Source of the DNA: Sperchopsis tessellata
Lineage: Eukaryota; Arthropoda; Insecta; Coleoptera; Hydrophilidae
Assembly: GCA_033557685.1 (NCBI GenBank)
Contig: JAWQRN010000237.1
Location: 1 to 33,345, forward strand
DNA length: 33,345 nt
Reading direction: 5' to 3'
Shown here: positions 25,501 to 32,986 of the stretch, one piece after another
Numbering within the stretch: the first letter of the stretch is position 1
How the letters are laid out: every line of letters starts with the position of its first letter
Notes under the pieces: generated by a model
Database searches by the model: none
Told to the model about the DNA's origin: nothing
Seen by the model: the letters and a program-made list of their open reading frames with translations, nothing else
Made by a program: the position numbers and the translations under genes

Positions 25501-28500
25501 TTGTTTTTTAACCGACTGTTAAAGTAAAAGCACAGTATTATGAATAAAGCAACTGGACTCACAGATTCAGCTCAAGTCATCCACTGAAACTCAGTTATAC
25601 CAACTTTAACTTACATAATTTTCTCTTCAACTGGTGGTATAAGAACATATACAAATATTTGTCACTGCTATAATAATTTTAACTTTTTTCTAAAACTGTT
25701 TACTAATGTAAACAGAAAAGTTCTCAAAACATTGTATCCCCAATAAGAGAACTCTGTTTAATTATAAGAATGGTTACATTTGAACTAATAATGGATTTTA
25801 TAAAACTTTTAATAATACATTTTATTTTAATAAATTTAAAAAAAAAAATTTACAGAGCATATTGCATTTTGTGATGAGTGTGTTAGATGCTTTTTTGTCA
25901 ATTTTATCTTTTTTTAAGTGATACTGCATCTCTAATATCTTGAAATCTATCTCTATTCATCCTTCAATTTTTATTCAATATGAATTAGGTGGTATTATAA
26001 CTGATAACTCTTTGTTTCTTAATTTAAAATGATTTGCAAGTGTTTTTCGATGTATTTTAAATCAAACGAGTTAAATTAACTCACCACCATGTTGTACAGG
26101 CATAACCCGCCCATATGACATGTTGGGATCCATACCAATGTCGTAACTTGAAAATGATCGCAACTCAAAGCAATGCGTTTTTTTGTTTTATCTATCCATG
26201 AACTGTACTTCTACTGTTGGCTTTTGGCAAAAACAAAAGCCAACACACGGTTATCTCCCGGAAAACCTGAAGATATTTACTGTGGCCGTGGAAGTTATAA
26301 TAAATACTGTTTGTCTATTGCTGAAAAATGAAATGTTTTGTAATTGCTAAGCAAGTATCTTATGTCTGGGTTTGGTGGCAATTGGAAAGTTTTGTAAATT
26401 TGTACTGAGTATCCACTAAAGAATATGTATACAATCATCACTAATAAGTAGTTAACGATTTTTATTAGCATTGTTATTGTTCTTTCTAATTCTATTTAAA
26501 ATATTAGTTCAGTCATCAAATTAATTTTTATATATTAGTTTATTGGTATAAACTTTGGAGTGTTTCACACATTTCCTGATAATAATATGGTAGTTTTTTA
26601 GATTAATCCTCTTATTTTGGTATGTATATAGTCATATTGTATCTTGTTACTCCAATGCCAGTACTGGTGATCCCGTGATCATATATTATTGCTTTAAACA
26701 TGCAAAAATACTAACAAAAGCCAAGTTAATCTTATGAAACTTAATTTAATTCTTATTTTATATATAAAAATTGTTTTTTTTTTTCTTTTTTTTAGCGATT
26801 CTGGCTCATCATCTAGTTCATCAGAGGCTTCAGGTCCCAATAATAAAGATGAATCTTTGGCTCGAAGAACCAGCAGTCCAGAAACAGGTGGACACTCTAG
26901 TCCAGAGGTAATGAGCTCTAGGAATTCTGGAAAAGAAGACAGAGAAGAAGATCAGGACTCTGGGTCCGTTGAAGATTATGAAGTTCGGCGATCCTCTAGG
27001 CCAAAGAAGCAAAACTCAAGTACAGAAGAAAAACGAAAAAAGAGGAGGTAATTTTTATAATTCTTTTTAACTAAACATCTTGAACAGAACAATATTGACA
27101 TCTTGAAGACTGGTACCTTTCCGATATTGCTTAGATGTTGTCATATAAGAGAAGTGCATAAATCTATGACAGAATGAATACGTATATATTTTCTGGCGAA
27201 AGAAATTCATTATTTCCTTAAAATTTATTTCTCCGGTCCTCTAATAGTAGCAAAGCATATTTGCAAAAATCGATCTATGATCTTCAAGGTGTTAGATTCA
27301 AAATGTTTTATCGAATTGTAAGAATAGGAAAAAGCATAATTTATTGCTATCATTTTGTGATTTAAAAGTATATTGTTCAAATTAATTTAACCATTTTGAT
27401 AGAGCACAATTTTTAACTCCTTTAATAACTTTCTTTAGTTAATTATTTGACAGCAACTTCATGAGAAGTTAAGAATTCAAACTCTAGTTAAAATCACTTA
27501 CTTTTGGTATCTTTGTTAATGAAAAAATAAAAGGTAATGCCATTCTAAGTTTTTTATTTTTTAAATTCATTGCATATCAGGGACTGTATGAGTCATCATA
27601 CAGATGACAAACATACTCTGATGATAGTCTGTTTGTCATCTTTATGGTTACCCATACAGCATAAGAATTACCTTGTATGTTCAAAACTGATTGCCGTTCT
27701 AACTGAACTTATTAAAAACATTATGAAAAAAATTATCTTTTTATTTTTTCGTTATTAAAACTATCAAAACAATATTGAATCTCTATTTTAGAATTTTTAA
27801 AATAATCAAACATTTAATTAAATGTACTTTTTATCTATGTTTCAATTATATATACAATATTAACATTTCAAAAATTGTTTACAAATTATAAGTATGGCTA
27901 TGATTGAAAAAATTCTAGAAGCTCTCTGAGATATTAATCAAAACATGTCAGAATTCATCTCTACTATATAAATAAAAAGTGAACATTGTGCTACATATTG
28001 AAAACTAAATCTTTAATTTCTTTAACATTTTCATTATTTTATTAATAAAGTGGGTAACTTTGAATTTAATGTTGCATCTATAACATACTAATAAAACAAT
28101 GCCTGCAAACATAAAATACATTATCTCATCTGATAAAAACATTTAGCTCTGGCATGGCTTAAATGATAGTCTATTTTGTATTATTGAGATATTAGCCAGT
28201 CCCAACTTCAATCATTCAAGTATCAGAGGCCATAATAGACTATCAGTATTGGTGGCCTCAACATAAAAAGGTGTGTTTAAATTAATCTGGAACAAACAAA
28301 AAAAAGTAGTGGTTTCCCTTTTGATTGGGAACTATTATCAGCGAAGAATCCTCTTTAGAAGATTGATTCATTAGAGAATTGCCAAGTTTGCTATACTTAC
28401 TGTCGGTAATACAAAGAATTTTTGTTATAGCAAGAAGATGCTGGCGATGTGCTTTAACTTTCACAATAACTTATAACCTGTTTTTTAAATGGTACATTTA

Positions 28501-31500
28501 TATTCAGAACATGGAACACAAAAGCCTTAAAATTGTGGCTTACTTTTCGATGCTTGTATAAGTTGATAGTATTTTGATCTAGCTTGTTTAATTCTATAGT
28601 GATGAGTGGAAGTACAATGATGATGGTGACAGTTCGGACGGATCTGAACAACGTGAAGTGCCACCACCTAGTAAAAGAGTGGGTGCAAAAAGAACTGCTA
28701 AAAAACGTAATAACACCAAAACACGTTATAGTTCCGATGACTCTAGTGGAGATAGTGATGACGACAAAAAACGGTCTGCATCTAGAAGAACCGCCACTGC
28801 TACAGTCAGCTATAAGGAAGCTAGTGATGATGAGAATACTGGCTCCGAAGATTTGCTGGAAGTTGAGTACACTGAACCTGTTGATCCAGTGCCGGAAGAA
28901 AAATGTGAAACTATAGAAAGGGTTATATACCAACGAAAAGGCAAGAAAGCAGGTAAATGAATAGTTTTTTTTTAACATATATATATATATATCTTAATCT
29001 ATTATTATTTGCAGTTACTGGAAATATAACGACATGCTATGCTGTGGAAGAAAATGGTGACCCTAATGTAGATTTTGATCCCGAAGATGAAGAAAATACA
29101 GAAATGCAGTACCTGATAAAGTGGAAAGACTGGGCGCATATCCATAATACTTGGGAATCAGAAAATTCATTGAGAGAACAGAAAGTTAAGGGAATGAAAA
29201 AGTTGGAAAATTTTATTAAAAAAGAAGTCGAGTTGATGCAGTGGAGGAGGCACGCCACTCCGGAAGATGTTGAATATTATGAATGCCAGCTGGAATTGAC
29301 CCAAGAATTATTAAAAAGTTATAATAATGTAGAAAGAATTATAGGTAATATAATAATAAAGATGATTTTATTACATTTGAGTAATTTTTTCAAATTAATT
29401 GCAGCAAAATATAATAAACCTGAAAGTGGTATCGATTACTATGTAAAGTGGGAGAGTTTACCCTATGCTGATGCTACGTGGGAAGATTCAGTGCTAATCC
29501 AAAGAAAATGGCCGAAGAAAATACAGGAATTTAACGATAGGGAAGAGTCCAAGAGGACACCATCCAAACATTGTAAAGCTTTAAAATACCGGCCAAAATT
29601 CCATGAGGTGAAAAGTCAACCGGAATACATGATGGGTGCTGAGAAGGTAATAACTTTTCTGTTTTTGTTTTATTGTTATGATATCCATGTTGGCTGCCAT
29701 ATATTTAGATATTATTATTATGGACATTTAATTTTTGTCCAATAACAATTTTCAAAAGTAGCGGAATGCCGTAATGAATTATGCGTACAACTACTTGTCA
29801 CTAATGTAGGTCATGCGTCAAACAGTATGCCAATTGACTAGGTCTGTGCATAATTATTTATGATTGATTCTGTGGTAACCAGTGATTATGTATTATAAAA
29901 TTTACTGTAATTCATTGCGGTTTCAGTTTATTAAAAGAAGGAATACAGCGACCATCATTTTGTTATATGGCCATTTAGATAACTTTACTATTTGAAATAT
30001 TTTAAAATCTGTTTAGGAAAATTTTAACATTGCTTAATAGATTATTCACAAATATGTGGTAAGTTGATATATATTTCTTATAAAATTTCCTTTGAAATTT
30101 ATGTTGGTGGCCAACATGATAATTTTTAGCTCAATTTGTAAATCTAATATTTCTGTTCTAGACATTAGTATTAAGAGATTACCAAATGGATGGTCTCAAC
30201 TGGTTAATTCATGCGTGGACAAAAGAGAACTCCGTAATTTTAGCTGATGAAATGGGCCTTGGTAAAACGATCCAGGTAATAATAAGTTCAAGGTAAATAC
30301 AACCATGTGGTTTTTTAGATTCTAATGGATACTATTTTTTGTTCAGACAATATGCTATCTTTACTATCTCTTCAACACTCATCAGTTACACGGTCCATTT
30401 TTGTGTGTTGTTCCTTTATCAACGATGACGTCATGGCAAAGAGAATTTGCCCAGTGGGCACCTGAGCTGAATTTTGTTACATACCTGGGGGACGTTAATT
30501 CTAGAAATATCGTAAGTTTCTACAATAACTTTTTTAATACTGATAATCTATTTCGTTGCTATTTATTTTTTTAGATTCGCCAATATGAATGGAGTTACGA
30601 AAGTTCTAAAAGACTGAAGTTTAATGCGATTCTCACTACATACGAAATAGTTTTAAAAGATAAGGCTTTTTTAGGCAGCTTAAGTTGGGCAGTGCTGTTA
30701 GTTGATGAAGCACATAGGTAAGATAAATTTCCATTAGTATTATTTGTTTCCTATGAACTTCTTTAATTTTCATTATTTACATCTTTATGTAATGTTTTTT
30801 TCTTTAATTTTCATTATTTACATCTTTATATGTTTTTTATTTTACAGACTTAAAAATGACGATTCGTTGTTGTACAAAGCGCTCATGGAGTTTGATACAA
30901 ACCATAGACTACTTATAACAGGAACGCCCCTCCAAAATAGTTTGAAGGAGCTCTGGGCACTATTGCATTTCATTATGCCCTCTAAGTAAGTGATCCCATT
31001 CTCATTTTATAAAACTATGCTAACCGTAGAAACATCTATCACTTAATTTTTTTTAGAATGAAAGCTTTTTGTAACCAAATTCCAATTTTGAGTTCAAGTT
31101 TTGGGTAGAAATTATGTATAAGACGATGACATTTTCTTTAGTGTTTCAAGAGAGTTTTGGGTGTGTATAATAATAAATATCAAAAATTAAATGTATGTGG
31201 CACTGTTTAATATGTTTGAATATATCTTTATCTTTTAAATCCAAACTGCTGCTGTGCATGTGCCACTAAACAATATATATACAACAATTAAAACAAAAAT
31301 GTATTATATAAGCCAACTTAAAATGGTGAAGATTTGTAAACATACTTTGCTAATTTCTACATGTTTGAAATGAAAATTATCTATAATAGTGTGCTTAAGC
31401 AGCAAGTATTATAAATCAGGTATAACTCCTATAAAGCTGGAACAATTTTTAGTCTATAAATCTTATCTTCCTCGATAAAGTTACACTGTCAATTTTAAAA

Positions 31501-32771
31501 CAAAAAGTATAAGTAGATATTCCAAAATTTCATACTGTGCAAAAATAGTGGTCTGTTTTAGTTTTAATGTATGCCCTAAATGTCAATATAATCTGAGTAA
31601 TTTTTTCTTATTTATAATCTTAGTATATATTACGAAATGTGTATATACAACTTTGTTTTGTAAAAAAAGGACTTATGTTTTTACAACACCATTCATTCTA
31701 AAAACTAAATGCTATCTAATATTTATAGCTCAGGTCTAAGAGGAAAGAAAAAGAGGAGGGAGTAAATACAGTTTTTTCATAACATTTAGTTTGAAAGGAA
31801 CTGAAATAATCTAGTGATGACTCATTTGTGTCTTGTGACAGGTAGTTTGTAGTCTCTGTCGAAGGGCCTTATTGCACAATAAACGCCTATTGTTTGGCTT
31901 AAAATTTTACAAAACTGTTCATTTGCAGTTGAAAATGCTCACTCCTCTCTTCCTTTCTGTGAAGGTTCAGATTAGGAAATTTCTTAAACAAATCTATTTT
32001 TGACATCTCTGATAAAAAGTAAATATGGTTTATGAATAAGAATTAGTTATCAAAGCATTTTCCACCCATACATGAAAATACTGATATAACTTTTTATATT
32101 TTATTTTGTATGCTATATCATTCAAAGAATTTGTTAGTCTTGTTAAATATTAACCCTAAAATGCCTTAAAATTTTAGAATAAATAACTGTAAATAACAAA
32201 CCCTGATAACGAGCTTTCTTTCAAAACATTTGAAATGCTATGTACATCACTTTTGCACATGAATATTATGCAATGAAAACTGGCACAGATCTAATTTTTT
32301 AATGTCTGCCCTTTAAATTAGTAGTAAATAGCAGTTTTTAAAACACTTCGCCACTGTTGATAAGAAAATGCATATGAACGTTACATATGAGAAAATAATT
32401 TTATAAATCAACATTGTAGGTTTCAAACCTGGGAAGAATTCGAGAAGGATCATGAAAATGCAGCTAATAAAGGTTATGGCAAGTTGCATAGACAACTGGA
32501 ACCATTTATTTTGAGGAGGGTAAAAAAAGATGTCGAAAAATCTTTGCCTGCTAAAGTGGAGCAAATTTTAAGGGTGGAAATGACTTCAATACAAAAACAA
32601 TATTATAAGTGGATTCTAACGAAGAATTACAATGCTCTACGAAAAGGTGTCAAAGGATCAACAAATACATTCTTAAATATTGTTATTGAACTTAAAAAAT
32701 GCTGTAATCATGCATTGCTTACTAAACCTATAGATAATGAAACACAGCATTCTTATGATGATCAACTACAG
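7541..32771 (+). CDS. Chd1: Chd1, ATP-dependent chromatin remodeller, N-terminal 730 residues (11 spliced coding exons, 3' end outside window)
   Basis: Spliced gene spanning eleven coding exons that join without a stop into 730 codons. CHD1 is a nuclear, monomeric ATP-driven nucleosome-spacing enzyme linked to active transcription and H3K4me3. Seen in the sequence: an acidic Ser-rich tail (about residues 4-105), Lys/Arg-rich runs (about 105-175), chromodomain 1 (about 219-310, with Y244, W272 and W275 matching the human CHD1 methyl-lysine cage Y295, W322 and W325), and chromodomain 2 (about 338-415). The Snf2 lobe 1 follows, with Walker A GLGKT (Lys461), PLSTMTSWQ, DEAH 563-566 and TGTPLQNS (591-598). 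The double chromodomain next to a Snf2 ATPase, plus LRRVKKDVEKSLPAKVEQ, separates CHD1 from ISWI and from the CHD3 and CHD7 groups. Full-length CHD1 is usually well over 1,600 residues, so less than half is here. Start chosen: ATG at 7541 in a CAAAATG context, directly before a good donor. That start is inferred; the rest is firmly seen. Confidence 0.96.
9249..9663. mobile_element. Unnamed element with candidate 14-bp target duplication and short direct terminal repeats
   Basis: AGTTATGTTGATTA occurs at 9235-9248 and again, exactly, at 9664-9677. The sequence between starts with AGAATTTGTTGCTTCCTTGG and, near its right end (9606-9648), has a related direct copy AAGAATTTGTTGGTTTCTTG, then ATGAATGTGTTATTTTA shared by both. 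A third copy lies at about 32805-32860. No coding capacity is recognised. The family is not one I can name. Confidence 0.5.
9640..9661. repeat. 22-bp perfect AT palindrome
   Basis: GTTATTTTAAT is followed directly by its exact reverse complement ATTAAAATAAC. It forms the right tip of the element at 9249-9663. Confidence 0.8.
12820..13015 (+). mobile_element. Penelope-like-derived foldback element (12831-13004) with 11-bp target duplications
   Basis: ATGAAACAAAT at 12820-12830 is repeated exactly at 13005-13015. The 174-bp insert begins with a 27-bp arm (12831-12857, containing TTTCCGGGTGGAAACCGTG) that is the perfect reverse complement of 12948-12974. Between them, GTGAATTCATTTATTGAAGT through GGACGAAACGTC matches the tail of the decayed Penelope-like element at 21380-21514. 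The right end runs ...ACTAACCGTGGAAGTCTATT. The variable-length target duplication and the inverted partial copy fit Penelope-like retroelements; the family name is inference. It has no coding role, although it is stop-poor in one frame. Confidence 0.65.
12891..12927 (+). ncRNA. Degenerate hammerhead-ribozyme-like core
   Basis: GTCC (12901-12904) can pair with GGAC (12916-12919) as stem II, followed by GAAAC and GTC (12920-12927). That is the 3' half of a hammerhead core. The expected CTGATGA is replaced by TTGAAAA, so self-cleavage of this copy is doubtful. Flanking GCC and GGC could form a short stem I. Penelope-like elements are known to carry hammerhead motifs in their terminal repeats. 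Confidence 0.3.
13476..14025 (-). mobile_element. piggyBac-like MITE or internally deleted element
   Basis: TTAA at 13476-13479 is followed by CCCTTTTAATGCCAA, a typical piggyBac-type terminus. The right end TTGGCACTTAAATGG (14007-14021) is its inverted match at 12 of 15 positions, though the TTAA there has decayed to TTCA. A minus-strand frame (13529-13723) reads SSSDNNDEDPVSC and then FTPIPGYFETPVTNTPSN, which resembles the N-terminal part of piggyBac transposases before the DDE domain. The rest of the transposase is missing. Inferred to be a non-autonomous deletion derivative. Confidence 0.55.
14128..14358. mobile_element. Possible hAT-like MITE relic
   Basis: The left end GGAGGGCTTCTTAAACATTT and the right end AGACCATAGGTTTGGAACTGCC (inverted: GGCAGTTCCAAACC) resemble degraded hAT ends of the CAGNGGTTCTNAAAC type. 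The right end is visibly related to 23966-23992. No clean 8-bp duplication is seen. Confidence 0.3.
15210..15345 (+). mobile_element. Possible 5S-rRNA-derived SINE remnant
   Basis: TTAAGGTGGTTAAGGCGGC is followed by CAGTCAGTACTTGGAAGTAA and GACC. The second part resembles the 5S rRNA box C region (TTAGTACTTGGATGGGAGACC), with the box A-like part upstream, the arrangement of SINE3-class elements. The 5' third of 5S rRNA is absent and boxes are degenerate, so it is not a 5S gene. The body to about 15345 is less AT-rich than its flanks. Confidence 0.4.
15461..15871 (+). repeat. Two-copy tandem duplication, period about 201 bp
   Basis: CATACAATAATAAATCTATT at 15464 recurs at 15665, and the match continues through GTAACAATAATAAGC, TTAATCATGAACA, a CTGTTC-TTTATT block and GATTCTATCAAA to CAATACATGTA or CAATATATGTA. 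Copies differ by scattered substitutions and a small insertion. Mirrored minus-strand frames in both units are a by-product, not evidence of protein. Confidence 0.9.
18281..18322 (-). mobile_element. Fragment of the Penelope-like tail
   Basis: AGTATGAATGTTGTTTACGG and the following GTGGAAT...TTGTAGAGG match the reverse complement of the element tail seen at 12940-12980, with a few substitutions. It is a short remnant in opposite orientation to the 12831 copy. Confidence 0.55.
20483..20940 (-). pseudogene. Penelope-like element 3' end: GIY-YIG endonuclease relic and tail
   Basis: Reading leftward on the - strand: GKVYIGKTKNTIATYLKKHE (GIY-YIG core with the YIG motif), then a decayed stretch, then EAFRVYNHSNNINKHDGIQL, which fits the C-terminal end of Penelope-like endonucleases. 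After that comes non-coding tail with CACTCACCTTGAAATTGTCC, shared with 21400-21430. Frameshifts and stops make it non-functional. The reverse transcriptase domain is absent. It lies divergent to a second copy starting near 20990. Confidence 0.55.
20985..21514 (+). pseudogene. Second Penelope-like 3' end, GIY-YIG relic and tail
   Basis: Rightward copy of the element described at 20483-20940. AAGGTTAATATCGGAGAAAC encodes KVNIGET, followed by KRTIATDLK and a stop, then ACTGTACTTATCGTGCTCATG. GTTTATAATCGCCCCAATAA (21180-21199) continues into TATTAATAGAGACAATGG, parallel to the NNIN segment of the other copy. The tail has CTTAAAAATGTCCTCGCTAC, GTGGACGAATCGT, GGTTTCCATTTGGAAACG and AACCATGAAAGT. 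Heavily mutated and 5'-truncated. Confidence 0.55.
21575..21628. repeat. 13-bp perfect inverted repeat
   Basis: ATAGATTGAAATT at 21575-21587 and AATTTCAATCTAT at 21616-21628 are separated by 28 bases. It lies between the Penelope-like tail and the Tc1 relic. Function unknown. Confidence 0.8.
21672..22415 (-). pseudogene. Tc1-type transposase relic
   Basis: Minus-strand pieces in order: WSDQSKFKIFSFDGTHCVRH and PVRQRY (near 22320-22400), MDRFLYKDILENCMLPF (near 22150-22215), then EWP...LNPIEYRWEILK with the Tc1 signature before the last catalytic acid (near 22000-22070), SEWNNIPSELYQNLVDSMP (near 21895-21950), and QAVLDANGYITKY before a stop at 21853. Several frameshifts and stops break the frame. 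TAGTGACAAAATGTATGGAA from 21672 looks like the inverted terminal end; the opposite end and N-terminal DNA-binding half are not found. Confidence 0.8.
23367..23458 (+). CDS. Chd1: Chd1 coding exon 2 (acidic Ser-rich tail)
   Basis: Acceptor TTTTACAG ends at 23366 and donor GTAAAT starts at 23459. The 92-nt exon enters in phase 0 and leaves in phase 2. It encodes about residues 4-34, a low-complexity run of Ser, Asp, Glu, Asn and Gly. This matches the disordered acidic N-terminus of CHD1 proteins, which is known to be poorly conserved in detail. Confidence 0.9.
23951..23992 (-). mobile_element. Possible hAT-like transposon end
   Basis: The reverse complement reads GGCAGCGGTTCTTAAACTTA and continues TGTGGTCTAGGAACCCCCTT, close to the CAGNGGTTCTNAAACTT ends of hAT elements. 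The element would extend leftward. I could not find a matching left end or an 8-bp duplication. Confidence 0.4.
26216..26244. repeat. Short perfect hairpin, 11-bp stem
   Basis: GTTGGCTTTTG and CAAAAGCCAAC flank a 7-base loop. Local sequence is less AT-rich than the surroundings (26080-26310), which may mean an old repeat, but the family is not recognised. Confidence 0.75.
26796..27047 (+). CDS. Chd1: Chd1 coding exon 3 (Ser/acidic region ending in a basic run)
   Basis: A long T-rich tract precedes the TTTAG acceptor at 26795; donor GTAATT starts at 27048. The 252-nt exon has phase 2 at both ends. Residues about 34-118 begin with SDSGSSSSSSEASG, run through Ser/Pro/acidic sequence (ETGGHSSPE, DREEDQDSGSVEDYEV), and end in a basic segment RRSSRPKK and EEKRKKRR that could act in nuclear import or DNA contact. 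Confidence 0.92.
27584..27659. repeat. Imperfect long hairpin in intron 3
   Basis: AGATGACAAACA (27602-27613) and TGTTTGTCATCT (27630-27641) form a perfect 12-bp stem with a 16-base loop. CTGTATG (27584-27590) and CATACAG (27653-27659) add an outer 7-bp stem across a mismatched zone. It could be a MITE remnant or a small-RNA-type hairpin. Confidence 0.75.
28165..28244. repeat. 11-bp inverted repeat in intron 3
   Basis: GATAGTCTATT at 28165-28175 and AATAGACTATC at 28234-28244 are exact inverse copies, 58 bases apart. Possibly ends of a tiny mobile element; no duplication seen. Confidence 0.7.
28600..28952 (+). CDS. Chd1: Chd1 coding exon 4 (linker and start of chromodomain 1)
   Basis: Acceptor TTCTATAG ends at 28599 and donor GTAAAT starts at 28953; the 353-nt exon enters in phase 2 and leaves in phase 1. 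About residues 118-236. It has SDEWKYNDDGDSSDGSE, then basic KRVGAKRTAKKRNN, then VSYKEASDDENTGSEDLLEV, which closely matches the VSYKEASEDE and DSEDLLE stretch of fly Chd1. KCETIERVIYQRKGKKA opens chromodomain 1. Confidence 0.95.
29015..29344 (+). CDS. Chd1: Chd1 coding exon 5 (most of chromodomain 1 and linker helices)
   Basis: Acceptor TTTGCAG ends at 29014 and donor GTAATA starts at 29345; both exon ends are phase 1. About residues 236-346. It contains CYAVEENGDPN, LIKWKDWAHIHNTWESEN and VKGMKKLENFIKK, then ATPEDVEYYECQLEL and LLKSYNNVERII. Cage residues Y244, W272 and W275 are all present. Position 274 is Asp, where human and fly proteins have Gly. Confidence 0.97.
29345..29404 (+). other. 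Chd1 intron 5, 60 nt, stop-free in the coding frame
   Basis: GTAATA...ATTGCAG, exactly 60 nt. Read in the exon frame it has no stop and would add 20 residues (GNIIIKMILLHLSNFFKLIA) between Ile345 and Ala346. Removing it restores VERIIAKYNKP, matching the fly VDRIIAKGSKP, so it is normally an intron. Confidence 0.85.
29405..29646 (+). CDS. Chd1: Chd1 coding exon 6 (chromodomain 2)
   Basis: Acceptor ATTGCAG ends at 29404; donor GTAATA starts at 29647. Enters in phase 1, leaves in phase 0. About residues 346-426 encode the main part of chromodomain 2 (DYYVKWESLPYADATWED), the following helix (IQRKWPKKIQEFNDREESK), and KALKYRPKFHEVKSQPEYM, which leads to the ATPase. The preceding intron is only 60 nt and has no in-frame stop. 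Confidence 0.97.
29647..30161 (+). other. Chd1 intron 6 (515 bp)
   Basis: Bounded by GTAATA and TGTTCTAG. AT-rich, with nothing recognisable inside. Confidence 0.9.
30162..30275 (+). CDS. Chd1: Chd1 coding exon 7 (Snf2 ATPase motif I, Walker A)
   Basis: Acceptor TGTTCTAG ends at 30161; donor GTAATA starts at 30276. 114 nt, phase 0 at both ends. Residues 427-464 carry LVLRDYQMDGLNWL (the Q-motif region) and ILADEMGLGKTIQ. Lys461 of GLGKT is the expected ATP-phosphate-binding residue. Confidence 0.98.
30347..30511 (+). CDS. Chd1: Chd1 coding exon 8 (Snf2 motif Ia)
   Basis: Acceptor GTTCAG ends at 30346; donor GTAAGT starts at 30512. 165 nt, phase 0 at both ends. Residues 465-519 include TICYLYYLF, GPFLCVVPLSTMTSWQREF (motif Ia region) and NFVTYLGDVNSRNI, all nearly identical to fly Chd1 wording. 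Confidence 0.97.
30575..30717 (+). CDS. Chd1: Chd1 coding exon 9 (Snf2 motifs Ib and II, DEAH box)
   Basis: Acceptor TTTTTTAG ends at 30574; donor GTAAGA starts at 30718. 143 nt, phase 0 in and phase 2 out. Residues 520-567 carry RLKFNAILTTYEIVLKDKAF and WAVLLVDEAHR. DEAH at 563-566 is the Walker B box that coordinates magnesium and activates water for ATP hydrolysis. Confidence 0.97.
30761..30832 (+). repeat. Tandem duplication in intron 9, period 41 bp
   Basis: CTTTAATTTTCATTATTTAC followed by ATCTTTAT occurs at 30761 and again at 30802. It sits in the pyrimidine-rich 3' part of intron 9, so it lengthens the tract before the acceptor. Confidence 0.85.
30848..30985 (+). CDS. Chd1: Chd1 coding exon 10 (Snf2 motif III)
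   Basis: Acceptor TTTTACAG ends at 30847; donor GTAAGT starts at 30986. 138 nt, phase 2 at both ends. Residues 567-613: RLKNDDSLLYKALMEFDTN, then HRLLITGTPLQNSLKELWAL and LHFIMPSK. TGTPLQNS is the coupling motif III of Snf2 ATPases. Confidence 0.97.
30986..32419 (+). other. Chd1 intron 10 (1.4 kb)
   Basis: Bounded by GTAAGT and ACATTGTAG. AT-rich sequence with no repeat or gene that I can identify. Confidence 0.85.
32420..32771 (+). CDS. Chd1: Chd1 coding exon 11 (end of Snf2 lobe 1)
   Basis: Acceptor ACATTGTAG ends at 32419; donor GTTAGT starts at 32772. 352 nt, phase 2 in and phase 0 out. Residues 613-730: FQTWEEFEKDHENAANKGYG, then LHRQLEPFILRRVKKDVEK and SLPAKVEQILRVEM, YYKWILTKNYNALRKG, and FLNIVIELKKCCNHALL. 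It ends at HSYDDQLQ. This is the last coding exon in the window; the helicase C lobe is not here. Confidence 0.97.
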
Positions 32772-32804
32772 GTTAGTATTTTTTGATATTTATAATTTAG
32801 TGAA

Positions 32805-32986
32805 AGAATAAGAATTTGTTACTTCCTTGTTCGTACATGAATGTATTATTTGGATATTTGATTAAATCAAATATCGAACAAACCGTCCTAGTCAATATAT
32901 TAAACACAGAAATTAAATACGATATGTATTTGATTTCTGTATTTAATATATTGACTTGGATGGTTTTCTTGTTATTTGATTTAATT
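32805..32986. mobile_element. Foldback repeat in intron 11, related to the 9249-9663 element
   Basis: AATAAGAATTTGTTACTTCC and GTACATGAATGTATTATTT match the repeated block near 9249 and 9604. From 32861 to 32920 an arm of about 60 bp pairs with 32926-32986, leaving a 5-base centre GATAT; mismatches are few. The left arm (CGAACAAACCGTCCTAGTCA, AATATATTAAACACAGAAAT) is also present, once, at about 9310-9350. This looks like a MITE-type foldback element. Confidence 0.65.

Larger units (their letters stand above)
23459..26795 (+). other. Chd1 intron 2 (3.3 kb)
   Basis: Bounded by donor GTAAAT and a long T tract before TTTAG. It holds a possible hAT end, one short hairpin, and otherwise AT-rich sequence with no supported gene. 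Confidence 0.85.
27048..28599 (+). other. Chd1 intron 3 (1.55 kb)
   Basis: Bounded by GTAATT and TTCTATAG. It contains two inverted-repeat structures, listed separately. Frames on both strands near 28282-28561 have no recognised domain. Confidence 0.85.

Noticed and set aside
28282..28561. Short frames on both strands in intron 3, just upstream of exon 4
   Set aside because: No recognised domain, and inclusion of this segment would not keep the Chd1 frame with good splice sites.
28454..28978. 174-codon minus-strand frame
   Set aside because: It overlaps Chd1 exon 4 antisense; the openness follows from the codon pattern of the real exon.
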